Notes under the pieces: model-generated
Seen by the model: only the letters and a program-made list of their open reading frames with translations
Databases searched by the model: none
What the model was told of the DNA's origin: nothing
DNA from: an uncultured Collinsella sp.
Lineage (GTDB): Bacteria > Actinomycetota > Coriobacteriia > Coriobacteriales > Coriobacteriaceae
NCBI GenBank assembly: GCA_900541725.1
Contig: UQLB01000032.1
Coordinates: 1 to 20,121 of the forward strand
DNA length: 20,121 nt
Direction: 5' to 3'
Program-made: the position numbers and the translations under genes
In this document: in pieces, positions 1 to 7,031 of the stretch
How the letters are laid out: every line of letters begins with the position of its first letter
Position numbering within the stretch: position 1 is the stretch's first letter

Positions 1-55
1 GGGAGACGGCGAGTTAGCCGGCAGGTCGGCATGTCAATCCTGGTCTAACAGAGCC

Positions 56-91
56 AAACAAAATGGGGACGCCCCGCAAGGAGTGTCCCCA
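56..91 (-). terminator. Rho-independent terminator after the Cof-type HAD gene
   Basis: Read on the minus strand, a 12-bp stem (TGGGGACACTCC pairing with GGGGCGTCCCCA, one A/C mismatch and one G-T wobble, loop TTGC) is followed by TTTTGTTT. It lies just past the HAD stop codon at 114, so it should end the ABC-F/HAD transcript. The TGGGGAC/GTCCCCA base of the stem resembles the arms of palindrome A elsewhere in the window. The remaining bases 1-55 show no feature I can name. Confidence 0.7.
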
Positions 92-113
92 GGTGCCAGG
101 TGCCGGCCCGCAG

Positions 114-884
114 TTACATCAATCCAAAGTGCTTCGCGGCGTTGTAGATGCCGTCGTCGTCCACGGCAGTCGTCACATAGGTCGCCGCAGCTTTCACCGT
201 GTCCTGTGCGTTGCCCATGGCCACACTCGTGCCCACGGCGGCAAACATCGACAGGTCGTTCTCGCCGTCGCCAAAGGCAATCGCCTCGCTCGCGTCGATA
301 CCAAGCCGCTCGAGCGTCGCCGCCACGCCCAGGTCCTTGCCGCCGTTAGCGGGAATAATGTCGCAGAACAGGTCGCACCAGCGCGTGGTGAGCGAATGCG
401 ACACGGCATCGGTCACGATATGCTCGTCAACTGGGTCAACAAAGGCACAGAACTGATAGACCGGCGCGTCAAAGGCATGCTCAAACGGCTCCTCGTGGTA
501 GACGATTCCCGCGTTGCTGCCAGCCGTCACCACGCGCTCGGACAGGCGGTTCACAAACGAGTTCTCGCCCTGCATGCACAGTGAGTCGTAGCGCCCCTGC
601 GCCACCTGGTCCACAATCACCGCAACGTCGTCCGGATCGATCGGGCAGCTGCGGTAGACGCCCTTGGCATCAAAACAGTGCTGGCCCGAAAGCGTAATGT
701 ACGCATCCCAGCCCAGGTCGAACAGCCAGTCCGGCATCTGGTAGGTCGGACGGCCCGTGGCGATCACGCACGCAATCCCCTGCTCGCGAAAGCTGTCGAG
801 CACCTGCTGCGCCGACGCCGGAATCCGGTGGGTCTTAAAGCTCAGCAGCGTACCGTCGATATCGAAAAACGCGGCTTTGATCAT
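114..884 (-). CDS. Cof-type HAD-superfamily hydrolase (sugar/nucleotide phosphatase-like)
   Basis: A 256-residue cytosolic phosphatase of the HAD superfamily, Cof (IIB cap) type. All four HAD motifs are visible: motif I FFDIDGTLLSF at the N terminus with the nucleophilic Asp, motif II IATGRP, motif III Lys in NGGKDLGV, and motif IV FGDGENDLSMF. Length and the large cap between motifs II and III fit the Cof family, whose members dephosphorylate sugar phosphates, flavin mononucleotide or pyridoxal phosphate; the substrate cannot be told from sequence. The ATG at 884 has GAGGAG about nine bases upstream, inside the end of the preceding ABC-F gene. Only six bases separate the two genes, so they are almost certainly cotranscribed. 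A terminator follows at 56-91. Confidence 0.9.
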   Translation of the reverse strand: MIKAAFFDIDGTLLSFKTHRIPASAQQVLDSFREQGIACVIATGRPTYQMPDWLFDLGWDAYITLSGQHCFDAKGVYRSCPIDPDDVAVIVDQVAQGRYDSLCMQGENSFVNRLSERVVTAGSNAGIVYHEEPFEHAFDAPVYQFCAFVDPVDEHIVTDAVSHSLTTRWCDLFCDIIPANGGKDLGVAATLERLGIDASEAIAFGDGENDLSMFAAVGTSVAMGNAQDTVKAAATYVTTAVDDDGIYNAAKHFGLM

Positions 885-890
885 TCTCGC

Positions 891-2747
891 CTACTCCTCG
901 CCCTCGAGCTTTTCGCTCGCCTCGAGCCACGCCATCTCCAGCTCGTCCATGGCGGCGTGAGCCTCGTCGATCTTTGCCTGCTGCTCGCCGAGCGCCGTGT
1001 AGTTGGTGGGATCGACCTGGGCCATGGCGGCCTCGGCCTCCTCCACGCGGGCGCGCTGCGTCTCCATCTTGCGCTCGAGCGAGCTCACCTCGCGGCGGAG
1101 CTTCTGACGCTCGGCGTTGGAAAGGCCGTTGGGCTGACCGCTCGACTTGGGCTTGTCGGCAGCAGCCGCCGCACCGGTGTCGAACGTGCCGGTCTTAGCG
1201 CTCGGCGCGCCCACGGGCTCGCCCTCGGCGGTAGCGTTGCACAGGCGCAGGTACTGGTCCACGCCGCCGGGCATATGCGTCAGATGGCCATCGAGCAGTG
1301 CCCACTGTTGGTCGGTCACGCGCTCCATCAAAAAGCGATCGTGTGTCACCAGGATCAGCGTGCCGGGCCAGCCGTCCAGCAGGTCCTCGACAATCGCGAG
1401 CATGTCGGTATCCAGGTCGTTGCCCGGCTCGTCCAGGATGAGCACGTTGGGCTCGTCCAGAATCGTCAGCAACAGCGACAGGCGACGGCGCTGGCCGCCC
1501 GAAAGATCGCCGATGCGGCTCCAGAGCTGCTGCGTCGTAAAGCCCAGACGCTCGCAGAGCTTCTCGGGCGAAGTCTCCTTGCCGTCGATGACGTAGTACT
1601 TCTTATAGTTGCCGAGCACCTCGCGGATCGTGTCGCCCATGTAGGGTTCGAGCTCCTCGAGCTGCTGCGACAGCACGCCAAAGCGCACTGTCTGGCCAAT
1701 CTTCACGCGGCCGCGCGTGGGTTCAATCTTGCCCTGGATCACGTCGAGCAGCGTCGACTTGCCGGCACCGTTCTCGCCCAGCAGGCCATAGCGGTCGCCC
1801 GCACCAATGAGCCAGGTCACGTCAGAGAGCACCTGCTTGGGCGCGCCATCGGTATCCGCATAGCCGGCGTCCACGTCGACCACATCGATAACCTGCTTGC
1901 CCAGGCGGCTCACGGCGAGGCGCTTGAGCTCCAGCTCGTCACGCACGGGCGGCACGTCGGCGATCAGCTCGCGAGCGGCATCAACGCGAAACTTGGGCTT
2001 GGTGGAACGCGCCTGGGCGCCGCGGCTCAGCCACGCGAGCTCCTTGCGCGCCATGTTGCGACGGCGTTCCTCGGTAACCGCGGCCATGCGGTCGCGCTCC
2101 ACGTGCTGCAGGATATATGCGGAGTAGCCGCCCTCGAAGGGATCGACCTGGCCGTCGTGGACCTCCCACATGCTGGTGCAGACCTCGTCCAAGAACCAGC
2201 GATCGTGCGTGACCACGAGCATGGCGCCCTGACCGCGCTGCCAGCGAGCCTTAAGATGGCGTGCAAGCCAGTTGATGGTGCGCATGTCCAGATGGTTAGT
2301 GGGCTCGTCGAGCATGAGCACGTCGTAGTCGCCGATCAACAGGCGCGCGAGGTCCACGCGGCGGCGCTGGCCACCCGAAAGCTCGCCCACCGTGCCCTCC
2401 CAGGGCACATCGCTAATGAGACCGGCGAGGATCTGGCGCGTGCGGGGGCTCGACGCCCACTCATACTCGGGCGTGTCGCCCACGACGGCATGGTGCACGG
2501 TGTCGGTGTCGACAAGCTGGTCCTTTTGGCCGAGCAGGCCGATCGTGGTGCCGCGACGATGCGTCACGCGGCCGTCGTCGGGCTCCAGCGTGCCGGCGAG
2601 CACGCTCAGCAGCGTCGACTTGCCGTCGCCGTTTTTACCGACAATACCAATACGGTCGCCCTCGCCCACGCCGAGCGTCACGCTATCGAAAATATGCTTG
2701 GTGGGAAACTCTAGGCTGACGGAATCGCATCCCAAAAGAATCGCCAT
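891..2747 (-). CDS. ABC-F family ATPase, Uup-like
   Basis: A 618-residue soluble tandem ATPase of the ABC-F family, which act on ribosomes or on DNA-associated processes rather than in transport; there are no membrane segments. The first cassette has Walker A GKNGDGKST, signature LSGGQRRR and Walker B LMLDEPTNH. The second has GENGAGKST, LSGGQRRR and LILDEPGNDLD. About 80 C-terminal residues form a charged coiled coil (QKLRREVSSLERKMETQRAR and onward), as in Uup. I chose the ATG at 2747 because AAGGAG lies about eight bases upstream; an in-frame extension to 2861 would run through the pstB terminator. A possible -10 (TATTAT, 2783-2788) lies upstream, without a clear -35. Antibiotic-resistance ABC-F proteins share this architecture, but the C-terminal domain favours the housekeeping Uup group. 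Confidence 0.9.
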   Translation of the reverse strand: MAILLGCDSVSLEFPTKHIFDSVTLGVGEGDRIGIVGKNGDGKSTLLSVLAGTLEPDDGRVTHRRGTTIGLLGQKDQLVDTDTVHHAVVGDTPEYEWASSPRTRQILAGLISDVPWEGTVGELSGGQRRRVDLARLLIGDYDVLMLDEPTNHLDMRTINWLARHLKARWQRGQGAMLVVTHDRWFLDEVCTSMWEVHDGQVDPFEGGYSAYILQHVERDRMAAVTEERRRNMARKELAWLSRGAQARSTKPKFRVDAARELIADVPPVRDELELKRLAVSRLGKQVIDVVDVDAGYADTDGAPKQVLSDVTWLIGAGDRYGLLGENGAGKSTLLDVIQGKIEPTRGRVKIGQTVRFGVLSQQLEELEPYMGDTIREVLGNYKKYYVIDGKETSPEKLCERLGFTTQQLWSRIGDLSGGQRRRLSLLLTILDEPNVLILDEPGNDLDTDMLAIVEDLLDGWPGTLILVTHDRFLMERVTDQQWALLDGHLTHMPGGVDQYLRLCNATAEGEPVGAPSAKTGTFDTGAAAAADKPKSSGQPNGLSNAERQKLRREVSSLERKMETQRARVEEAEAAMAQVDPTNYTALGEQQAKIDEAHAAMDELEMAWLEASEKLEGEE

Positions 2748-2815
2748 ATGCCCTGCTCCTTCGTAGAAATTCAACGTTGTCCATAATAGCAGCGAAAAGG
2801 CGGGCCGCACACGAC

Positions 2816-2855
2816 ACAAAAAGGCGGGCCATCTCCCAAAAGAGATGACCCGCCT
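2816..2855 (-). terminator. Strong rho-independent terminator of the pst operon
   Basis: On the minus strand a 14-bp stem (AGGCGGGTCATCTC against GAGATGGCCCGCCT, one G-U wobble, six-base loop) is followed by TTTTTG. It sits 55 bases beyond the pstB stop and before the ABC-F ribosome binding site, so it separates the two transcription units. Confidence 0.85.
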
Positions 2856-2910
2856 CTCCAATCAGTCCCGTGGCAACCGTGGCCGCCGCGGGCCTCAAGC
2901 ATGTCCCGGA

Positions 2911-3783
2911 CTAGGAGAACATGCCGGTGAGGTAATCATTCAGCCGCTTATCCTTGGGCCGTTGGAAAATCTCGTCAGTCTCGTCGTACTCGACCATATC
3001 GCCCATGTAGAAGAACGCCGTGCGGTTGGACACACGCGACGCCTGCTCCATGTTGTGCGTCACGATGACGATGGCGCGGTCGGCAACGATCGATGACATC
3101 AGGTCCTCGATCGCCAGCGTCGAGATGGGGTCGAGCGCCGAGCAGGGCTCGTCGAACAAGATCACGTCGGGGTTGAGCGCCAGCGTGCGCGCGATGCACA
3201 GGCGCTGCTGCTGACCGCCCGAAAGCGCATAGGCGCTCTTGTCGAGCTTGTCCTTGACCTCGTCCCACAGCGCCGCGCCGCGTAAGCTTTCCTCGACCAT
3301 GCGGTCGAGTTCGTCGCGGTCGGTGATGCCGTGGCGCCTAGGCGCAAACGTGATGTTGTCGCGAATGGACTTGCGAAACGGGTTGGGCTGCTGGAACACC
3401 ATGCCAATGGAACGGCGCAGCTCGTAGGTGTTTTCGGTCTTGGTGTTCACGTTGCGCCCGCGATAGTTGATCTCGCCCTCCACGCGGCAGCCGCGAATCT
3501 CGCGATTCATAAGGTTGAGGCTACGCAAAAAGGTCGACTTACCGCAGCCCGAAGGCCCAATGAGCGCCGTGATCTCGCCCTTGTGAAAGTCGAGCGACGT
3601 ATCGTGCAGCGCATGGTGGTCGCCATAGTACACGTTGACGTCCTTGGCGGAGAGCATGACCTCGTCGCTCACGGCCTTGCCGCTCACACGCATGCGCCTC
3701 TCGCTCTCCCCCACGCTCGACAGGAAGTCTTGGGTCTCGGACGATGCCGCTTCGGTTGCGGGCATTGCATTCATCTCGCTCAT
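2911..3783 (-). CDS. pstB: Phosphate ABC transporter ATP-binding protein PstB
   Basis: The cytoplasmic ATPase that powers phosphate import through PstC/PstA. Of 290 residues, about the first 42 form a family-atypical hydrophilic, Ser/Glu-rich extension; the standard domain begins near VMLSAKDVNVYYGDHHAL. Visible motifs are Walker A GPSGCGKST, the Q-loop MVFQQPNPF, signature LSGGQQQRLCIARTLA, Walker B VILFDEPCSALDP and the switch His in VTHNMEQA. The DEPCSALDP and FQQPNPF forms are typical of PstB. Its start codon overlaps the pstA stop as ATGA (3780-3783), showing translational coupling; AGGAAG lies about eleven bases upstream. An internal ATG at the domain start would remove the extension, but the coupling supports the long form. 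No phoU follows; a terminator does. Confidence 0.96.
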   Translation of the reverse strand: MSEMNAMPATEAASSETQDFLSSVGESERRMRVSGKAVSDEVMLSAKDVNVYYGDHHALHDTSLDFHKGEITALIGPSGCGKSTFLRSLNLMNREIRGCRVEGEINYRGRNVNTKTENTYELRRSIGMVFQQPNPFRKSIRDNITFAPRRHGITDRDELDRMVEESLRGAALWDEVKDKLDKSAYALSGGQQQRLCIARTLALNPDVILFDEPCSALDPISTLAIEDLMSSIVADRAIVIVTHNMEQASRVSNRTAFFYMGDMVEYDETDEIFQRPKDKRLNDYLTGMFS

Positions 3784-4706
3784 TCGGCCGTCATCTTCCT
3801 TGCCAGTTGCTTGCCCACAATACGGGCGGCTACGTTAAACAGCAGTACGCAAATCATCAGCAGCGCCGCGGTGCCCCAAACGATCTGCTGGGCCTCGGGG
3901 CTGCCCTCGCCATAGATCTTGTAGATGTGCACGGCGAGCGACTCGCCGGGGCGGAACACGTTCCAGGCGCAGGTGGGGCTCGACAGGTTAAAGCTCAAGA
4001 AGTTCAGACGCACCGGCGAGCTCATGCCCGAGGTAAAGAGCAGTGCTGCGGCCTCGCCAAACACACGGCCGGCCGAAAGCACGATGCCGGTCACGATGGC
4101 GGGCATGGCCTCGGGGATTAGGATGTGCAGCGTGGCCTCCCAGCGGGTGAGGCCCATGGCCAGGCACGCATCGCGCTGGGCCTGCGGCACGTCCTCGAGC
4201 GCCTGCTGGATCACGCGCACCAGGATGGGGATGTTGAACATGGTGAGCGCGACGGCGCCGGAGATAATGGAGTACTTCCAGCCCAACTGCACCGAGAACA
4301 CCAGGAAGCCGAACATGCCGACGACGATCGAAGGCAGCGAGGACAGCGTCTCGATGGCGGTGGAGGCGATGTCGCGGATGGGTCCATCGGGTGCGTATTC
4401 GACCAAGAAGACCGCGCCGCCCAGGCTGATGGGCACCGAGATGACCAAGGTGATCAGCAGCAGGTAGAACGAGTCGAACAGCTGGTAGAGCACGCCGCCC
4501 TGGGTGCCGTTGGCACGCGACGGCTCCGTGAGGAAGCCCGGCTGGAACAGCGTCGAGATGCCCTCGAACAGGATGTAGGCCACCATGGAAACGACGATGA
4601 GCATGACGGTGGCGACGATTGCCGTCAACACGCCCGTGGCGATGCGGTCCTGTTTTTGGACACGCCCGAGTCTCGCCTCGTCGATATGGATGCGCGTGCT
4701 AGCCAC
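3780..4706 (-). CDS. pstA: Phosphate ABC transporter permease PstA
   Basis: Integral membrane subunit of the PstSCAB phosphate importer, 308 residues from the chosen GTG. After a short charged N terminus there is a membrane helix (GVLTAIVATVMLIVVSMVAY), then a periplasmic loop, and a binding-protein-dependent permease domain with about five more helices. The EAA-type coupling loop appears as QRDACLAMGLTRWEATLHIL, the piece that docks on PstB. I chose GTG at 4706, which overlaps the end of pstC by eight bases and has AAGGGGG upstream; a TTG at 4730 is also open but has no ribosome binding site. The gene is coupled to pstC upstream and to pstB downstream. Confidence 0.94.
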   Translation of the reverse strand: MASTRIHIDEARLGRVQKQDRIATGVLTAIVATVMLIVVSMVAYILFEGISTLFQPGFLTEPSRANGTQGGVLYQLFDSFYLLLITLVISVPISLGGAVFLVEYAPDGPIRDIASTAIETLSSLPSIVVGMFGFLVFSVQLGWKYSIISGAVALTMFNIPILVRVIQQALEDVPQAQRDACLAMGLTRWEATLHILIPEAMPAIVTGIVLSAGRVFGEAAALLFTSGMSSPVRLNFLSFNLSSPTCAWNVFRPGESLAVHIYKIYGEGSPEAQQIVWGTAALLMICVLLFNVAARIVGKQLARKMTAE

Positions 4707-5607
4707 GAGCCTTCGCCCCCTTGCGGCCAATGAGATGGATGATCAGGATGAAGATGAGGCTCATGCCCATCAGCAGCAGACCGAGTGCCCACAGGACGTC
4801 GTCCTGGGCCGAGCCCTCGGCATAGACCGCCATGGACGTGGTGAGCGTGGTCGTGATGGTCGAAGCCGGCGACAGCAGCGACGTTGGCATGGCCTCGATG
4901 CCGCCGATGACCATGCGCACGGCGAGCGTCTCGCCAAAGGCACGGGTCATACCCAGGATGACCGCGGTCATGAGCGACGGCATGGCGGACTTGAGCACCA
5001 CGTGCCAGATGGTCTGCCAGCGCGTGTAGCCCAGTGCGAGCGAACCCTGACGGTAACTATCGGGCACGGCGCGCAGGCCGTCGACCGAAAGCGTGGTCAT
5101 GGTCGGCAGGATCATGACGGCCAGCACGATGGCGCCGGGCAGGATGCCCAGGCCCGTGCTCACGTGAAAGACGCTCTTCATAAGGCCGACGACAACGTGA
5201 AAGCCGATCAGGCCAAAGACGACCGAGGGGATGCCGGTCAAAAGCTCAATAAGCGGCTGAAAGACCTTGGAACCAAACTTAGGCTGAATCTCGACCGCAA
5301 AGATGGCAGAGCCGATGGCGATGGGCAGCGCGATGAGCGTGGAGAGCACCATGACCGCAAACGAGGTGACAATCAGGGGCAGGGCGCCGGTGTAGGGCAG
5401 GCCGCTTTCGGCTGTGTTGGCCAGGTCCCACTTGGTGCCGGTGAAGAACTCGACGACCGAAACGCCGTCCTTGAGAAAAGCCGAGAGGCCCTTTTGGGCG
5501 ACCATAAAGATGAGCGCGGCAACGACAAGCGTCACGAGCGCAACGCACGCGCCCGTGACGCCCAGGCCCACGTTCTCAAGGTCGCGCTTTGGCAGCTGTT
5601 TTGCCAT
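4699..5607 (-). CDS. pstC: Phosphate ABC transporter permease PstC
   Basis: The other membrane subunit of the PstSCAB importer, 302 residues. It starts with a charged stretch, then a helix (VGLGVTGACVALVTLVVAAL) and about five further membrane segments; GYTRWQTIWHVVLKSAMPSL is the EAA loop contacting PstB. SLLSPASTITTTLTTSMAVY, in the C-terminal half, is a segment conserved in PstC. The ATG at 5607 has GGAAAGG a few bases upstream. It begins 24 bases after the pstS stop with no terminator between, and it overlaps pstA at its 3' end, so all four genes form one operon. Confidence 0.95.
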   Translation of the reverse strand: MAKQLPKRDLENVGLGVTGACVALVTLVVAALIFMVAQKGLSAFLKDGVSVVEFFTGTKWDLANTAESGLPYTGALPLIVTSFAVMVLSTLIALPIAIGSAIFAVEIQPKFGSKVFQPLIELLTGIPSVVFGLIGFHVVVGLMKSVFHVSTGLGILPGAIVLAVMILPTMTTLSVDGLRAVPDSYRQGSLALGYTRWQTIWHVVLKSAMPSLMTAVILGMTRAFGETLAVRMVIGGIEAMPTSLLSPASTITTTLTTSMAVYAEGSAQDDVLWALGLLLMGMSLIFILIIHLIGRKGAKARG

Positions 5608-5631
5608 TGCAAACCTTTCCGGGACGATTAC

Positions 5632-6570
5632 TTATTTAGCGGAGACCTTGCCGCTGGCGTCCTTGACGACCTTCATGGCAGAGACGGGGATAAAGCCCTG
5701 CTCCTCGACGAGCTTGCCCTGGACGTCATCGGAAAGCATGAACTCCAGGAAGGCCTTGGTGGCCTCGTCGGCATCCTTAGCGCAGTACATGTGCTCGGTA
5801 GCCCAGATCTTGAAGGAGTCGTCGGTGACATTCTTACTCTTGGGCTCGACGCCCTCGACCTTGATGGCGTTGAACTTGGAGTCATCAAAGTGCGAGAAAT
5901 CGAGGTAGGAGATGGCGTTGTCGGTGCTGCCCATCTGAGTCTGGACGTCGCCGGACTTGTCGAGCTCGGCGTCGCCCTTAAAGTCGACGGTCTCGTCGCC
6001 AAAGACGGCGGCCTCGAAGGTGGCGCGGGTACCGGAGCCGGCCTTGCGGTTGAGGACGACGATGGTGGCGTCGTCGCCGCCGACCTCCTTCCAGTTGGTA
6101 ATCTGACCGGAGAAGATACCCTTGAGCTGCTCGAGGGACAGGTCGTCGACCTTGACGTTCTTGGAGACGACGGGGCCCATGCCCACGACGGCGACCTCGT
6201 GGTCGACGAGGTTCTTGACTTGATCGGCCTCAAGCTTGGTCTCGGCGAAGACGTCGGAGTTGCCGATGGTGACGGTGCCGGCGGCGACAGCGGTCAGGCC
6301 CTTGCCCGAACCGTTACCCGAGCCGGAGACGGAGACGTCGGGGTTGGCGTCCATGAACTTCTCGGCAGCGGCCTCGACGAGAGCCTGGAACGAAGAGGCA
6401 CCGTCGTAGGTCACCTCGCCGGAGACGGACTCGGCAGCAGCGGCGCTACCCTTGTCGGCGGCATCGGATGCGCCGGAGCCGCCGCACCCAACGAGACCGA
6501 GACCGACGATGCTGGCAAGACCACCAGCGAGGCCGAGGAACTGACGACGAGAATAAGCCTGATCGAGCAT
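5632..6570 (-). CDS. pstS: Phosphate-binding lipoprotein PstS
   Basis: Extracytoplasmic phosphate receptor of the Pst importer, 312 residues. The N terminus holds both a twin-arginine-like motif (SRRQFL, residues 7-12) and a lipobox ending LVGC with Cys29, so it is likely exported folded by Tat and then lipid-anchored. A Ser/Ala/Gly-rich linker follows. Phosphate-site motifs of the PstS/PBP-like fold are visible: TYDGASSF, SGSGNGSGKGLTAVAAGTV and NRKAGSGTR. The ATG at 6570 has AAAGGAAG five bases upstream; the longer open frame to 6660 lacks such a site and would bury the signal peptide. It is first in the operon. I see no convincing Pho box, but the leader has two small hairpins (6596-6612, 6642-6654). 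Confidence 0.95.
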   Translation of the reverse strand: MLDQAYSRRQFLGLAGGLASIVGLGLVGCGGSGASDAADKGSAAAAESVSGEVTYDGASSFQALVEAAAEKFMDANPDVSVSGSGNGSGKGLTAVAAGTVTIGNSDVFAETKLEADQVKNLVDHEVAVVGMGPVVSKNVKVDDLSLEQLKGIFSGQITNWKEVGGDDATIVVLNRKAGSGTRATFEAAVFGDETVDFKGDAELDKSGDVQTQMGSTDNAISYLDFSHFDDSKFNAIKVEGVEPKSKNVTDDSFKIWATEHMYCAKDADEATKAFLEFMLSDDVQGKLVEEQGFIPVSAMKVVKDASGKVSAK

Positions 6571-6595
6571 GATCTTCCTTTCATACATGCGATTC

Positions 6596-6654
6596 GCGGG
6601 CACCCTGCCCGCTTTGCTGTTTGGAAAGATACGGCCTCGATCGGGCAGTGCCCG
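6596..6654 (-). promoter_or_regulatory. Twin GC-rich hairpins in the pstS leader
   Basis: Two short perfect inverted repeats with the same core lie between the pstS start and the upstream repeats: GCGGGCA/TGCCCGC with a three-base loop (6596-6612), and CGGGCA/TGCCCG with one central base (6642-6654). Both would be in the pstS 5' UTR if the promoter lies further upstream. A role as operator halves or RNA hairpins is possible but unproven. Their loops are too short for stable RNA tetraloops, so a DNA-level role is at least as likely. Confidence 0.35.
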
Positions 6655-6768
6655 CGCCAACTGCGGTTTCTTACGGTCATTTGATAGACCCTTACCGCAA
6701 GCTCTGCCCAGCCTTTACAAACGGATAACAATCCAGCGCCGAACATGGCGCACCTTTTACACCAGAGG

Positions 6769-6859
6769 AAGGTAGTTGTTGGGGACGTTCTTAAACGACT
6801 AGTCGTTGGGGACGTTCTTGTTTGACTAGTCATTTAAGAACGTCCCCAAGGACTACCTT
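6769..6859. repeat. Palindromic repeat A1 (GGGGACGTTCTT family, with internal duplication)
   Basis: A 91-nt imperfect palindrome bounded by AAGGTAGT and ACTACCTT. Its arms carry TTGGGGACGTTCTTAAA and TTTAAGAACGTCCCCAA, and each arm is followed inward by CGACTAGTCG or TGACTAGTCA. An extra TTGGGGACGTTCTTG unit in the middle shows internal duplication. Related copies lie at 16789-16818 and 19974-20031. It precedes element C1 by 26 bases. REP-like elements of this kind are commonly spread by RAYT (REP-associated) transposases, but none is in this window. Confidence 0.85.
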
Positions 6860-6885
6860 GGAAACCCCACAGGTTGAGCATAAGT

Positions 6886-7030
6886 CAGCGAAAACGCCCC
6901 TAAGCGAGCAAGGTGACGTGAAAGAGGAGGGAAGCGTACTTTTGTACGCGACCGACGATTGAACGTCAGATTGCCGCTTGGGGGCGTTTGCAGCGTCGAG
7001 CTGTTACGCGGTTTGGTAAAACCGCGTAAC
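6886..7030. repeat. Structured element C1 (possible conserved RNA or DNA-hairpin element)
   Basis: A 145-nt element bounded by CAGCG. AAACGCCCCTAAGCG (6892-6906) pairs with CGCTTGGGGGCGTTT (6975-6989). After a bulged A, GCAA pairs with TTGC; then come a GGT/AGA internal loop, GACGT pairing with ACGTC, and an apical hairpin GCGTAC-TTTT-GTACGC. A separate 12-bp hairpin, GTTACGCGGTTT/AAACCGCGTAAC (7003-7030), ends one base before the dipeptidase stop codon and may act as its terminator on the minus strand, although no T-tract follows. C2 (16858-17003) keeps the same fold with different, compensated bases. Bases 6655-6768, beyond the pstS leader hairpins, show nothing else. Confidence 0.75.
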
Positions 7031-7031
7031 C

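Noticed and set aside
678..2714. A very long open frame antisense to the ABC-F gene
   Set aside because: It is the complement of a gene with full ABC motifs; its translation is His/Ala/Leu-rich, lacks known motifs and follows from high-GC codon bias.
2748..2861. An N-terminal extension of the ABC-F protein
   Set aside because: It would translate through the pst terminator hairpin, and the ATG at 2747 has a strong ribosome binding site and the normal family N terminus.
4585..6684. A 699-codon open frame antisense to pstC and pstS
   Set aside because: It spans two well supported genes and a gene boundary, and its low-complexity Asp/His/Gly translation is typical of antisense frames in GC-rich DNA.
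6600..6768. A Pho box upstream of pstS
   Set aside because: I looked for spaced direct repeats of the PhoB/PhoP type on the minus strand; only a loose CGGTAAG/CCGTAAG pair appears, too weak to call.
6769..7030. A CRISPR array or tandem repeat array
   Set aside because: The repeats are palindromic and not regularly spaced by unique spacers, and no cas gene is present.
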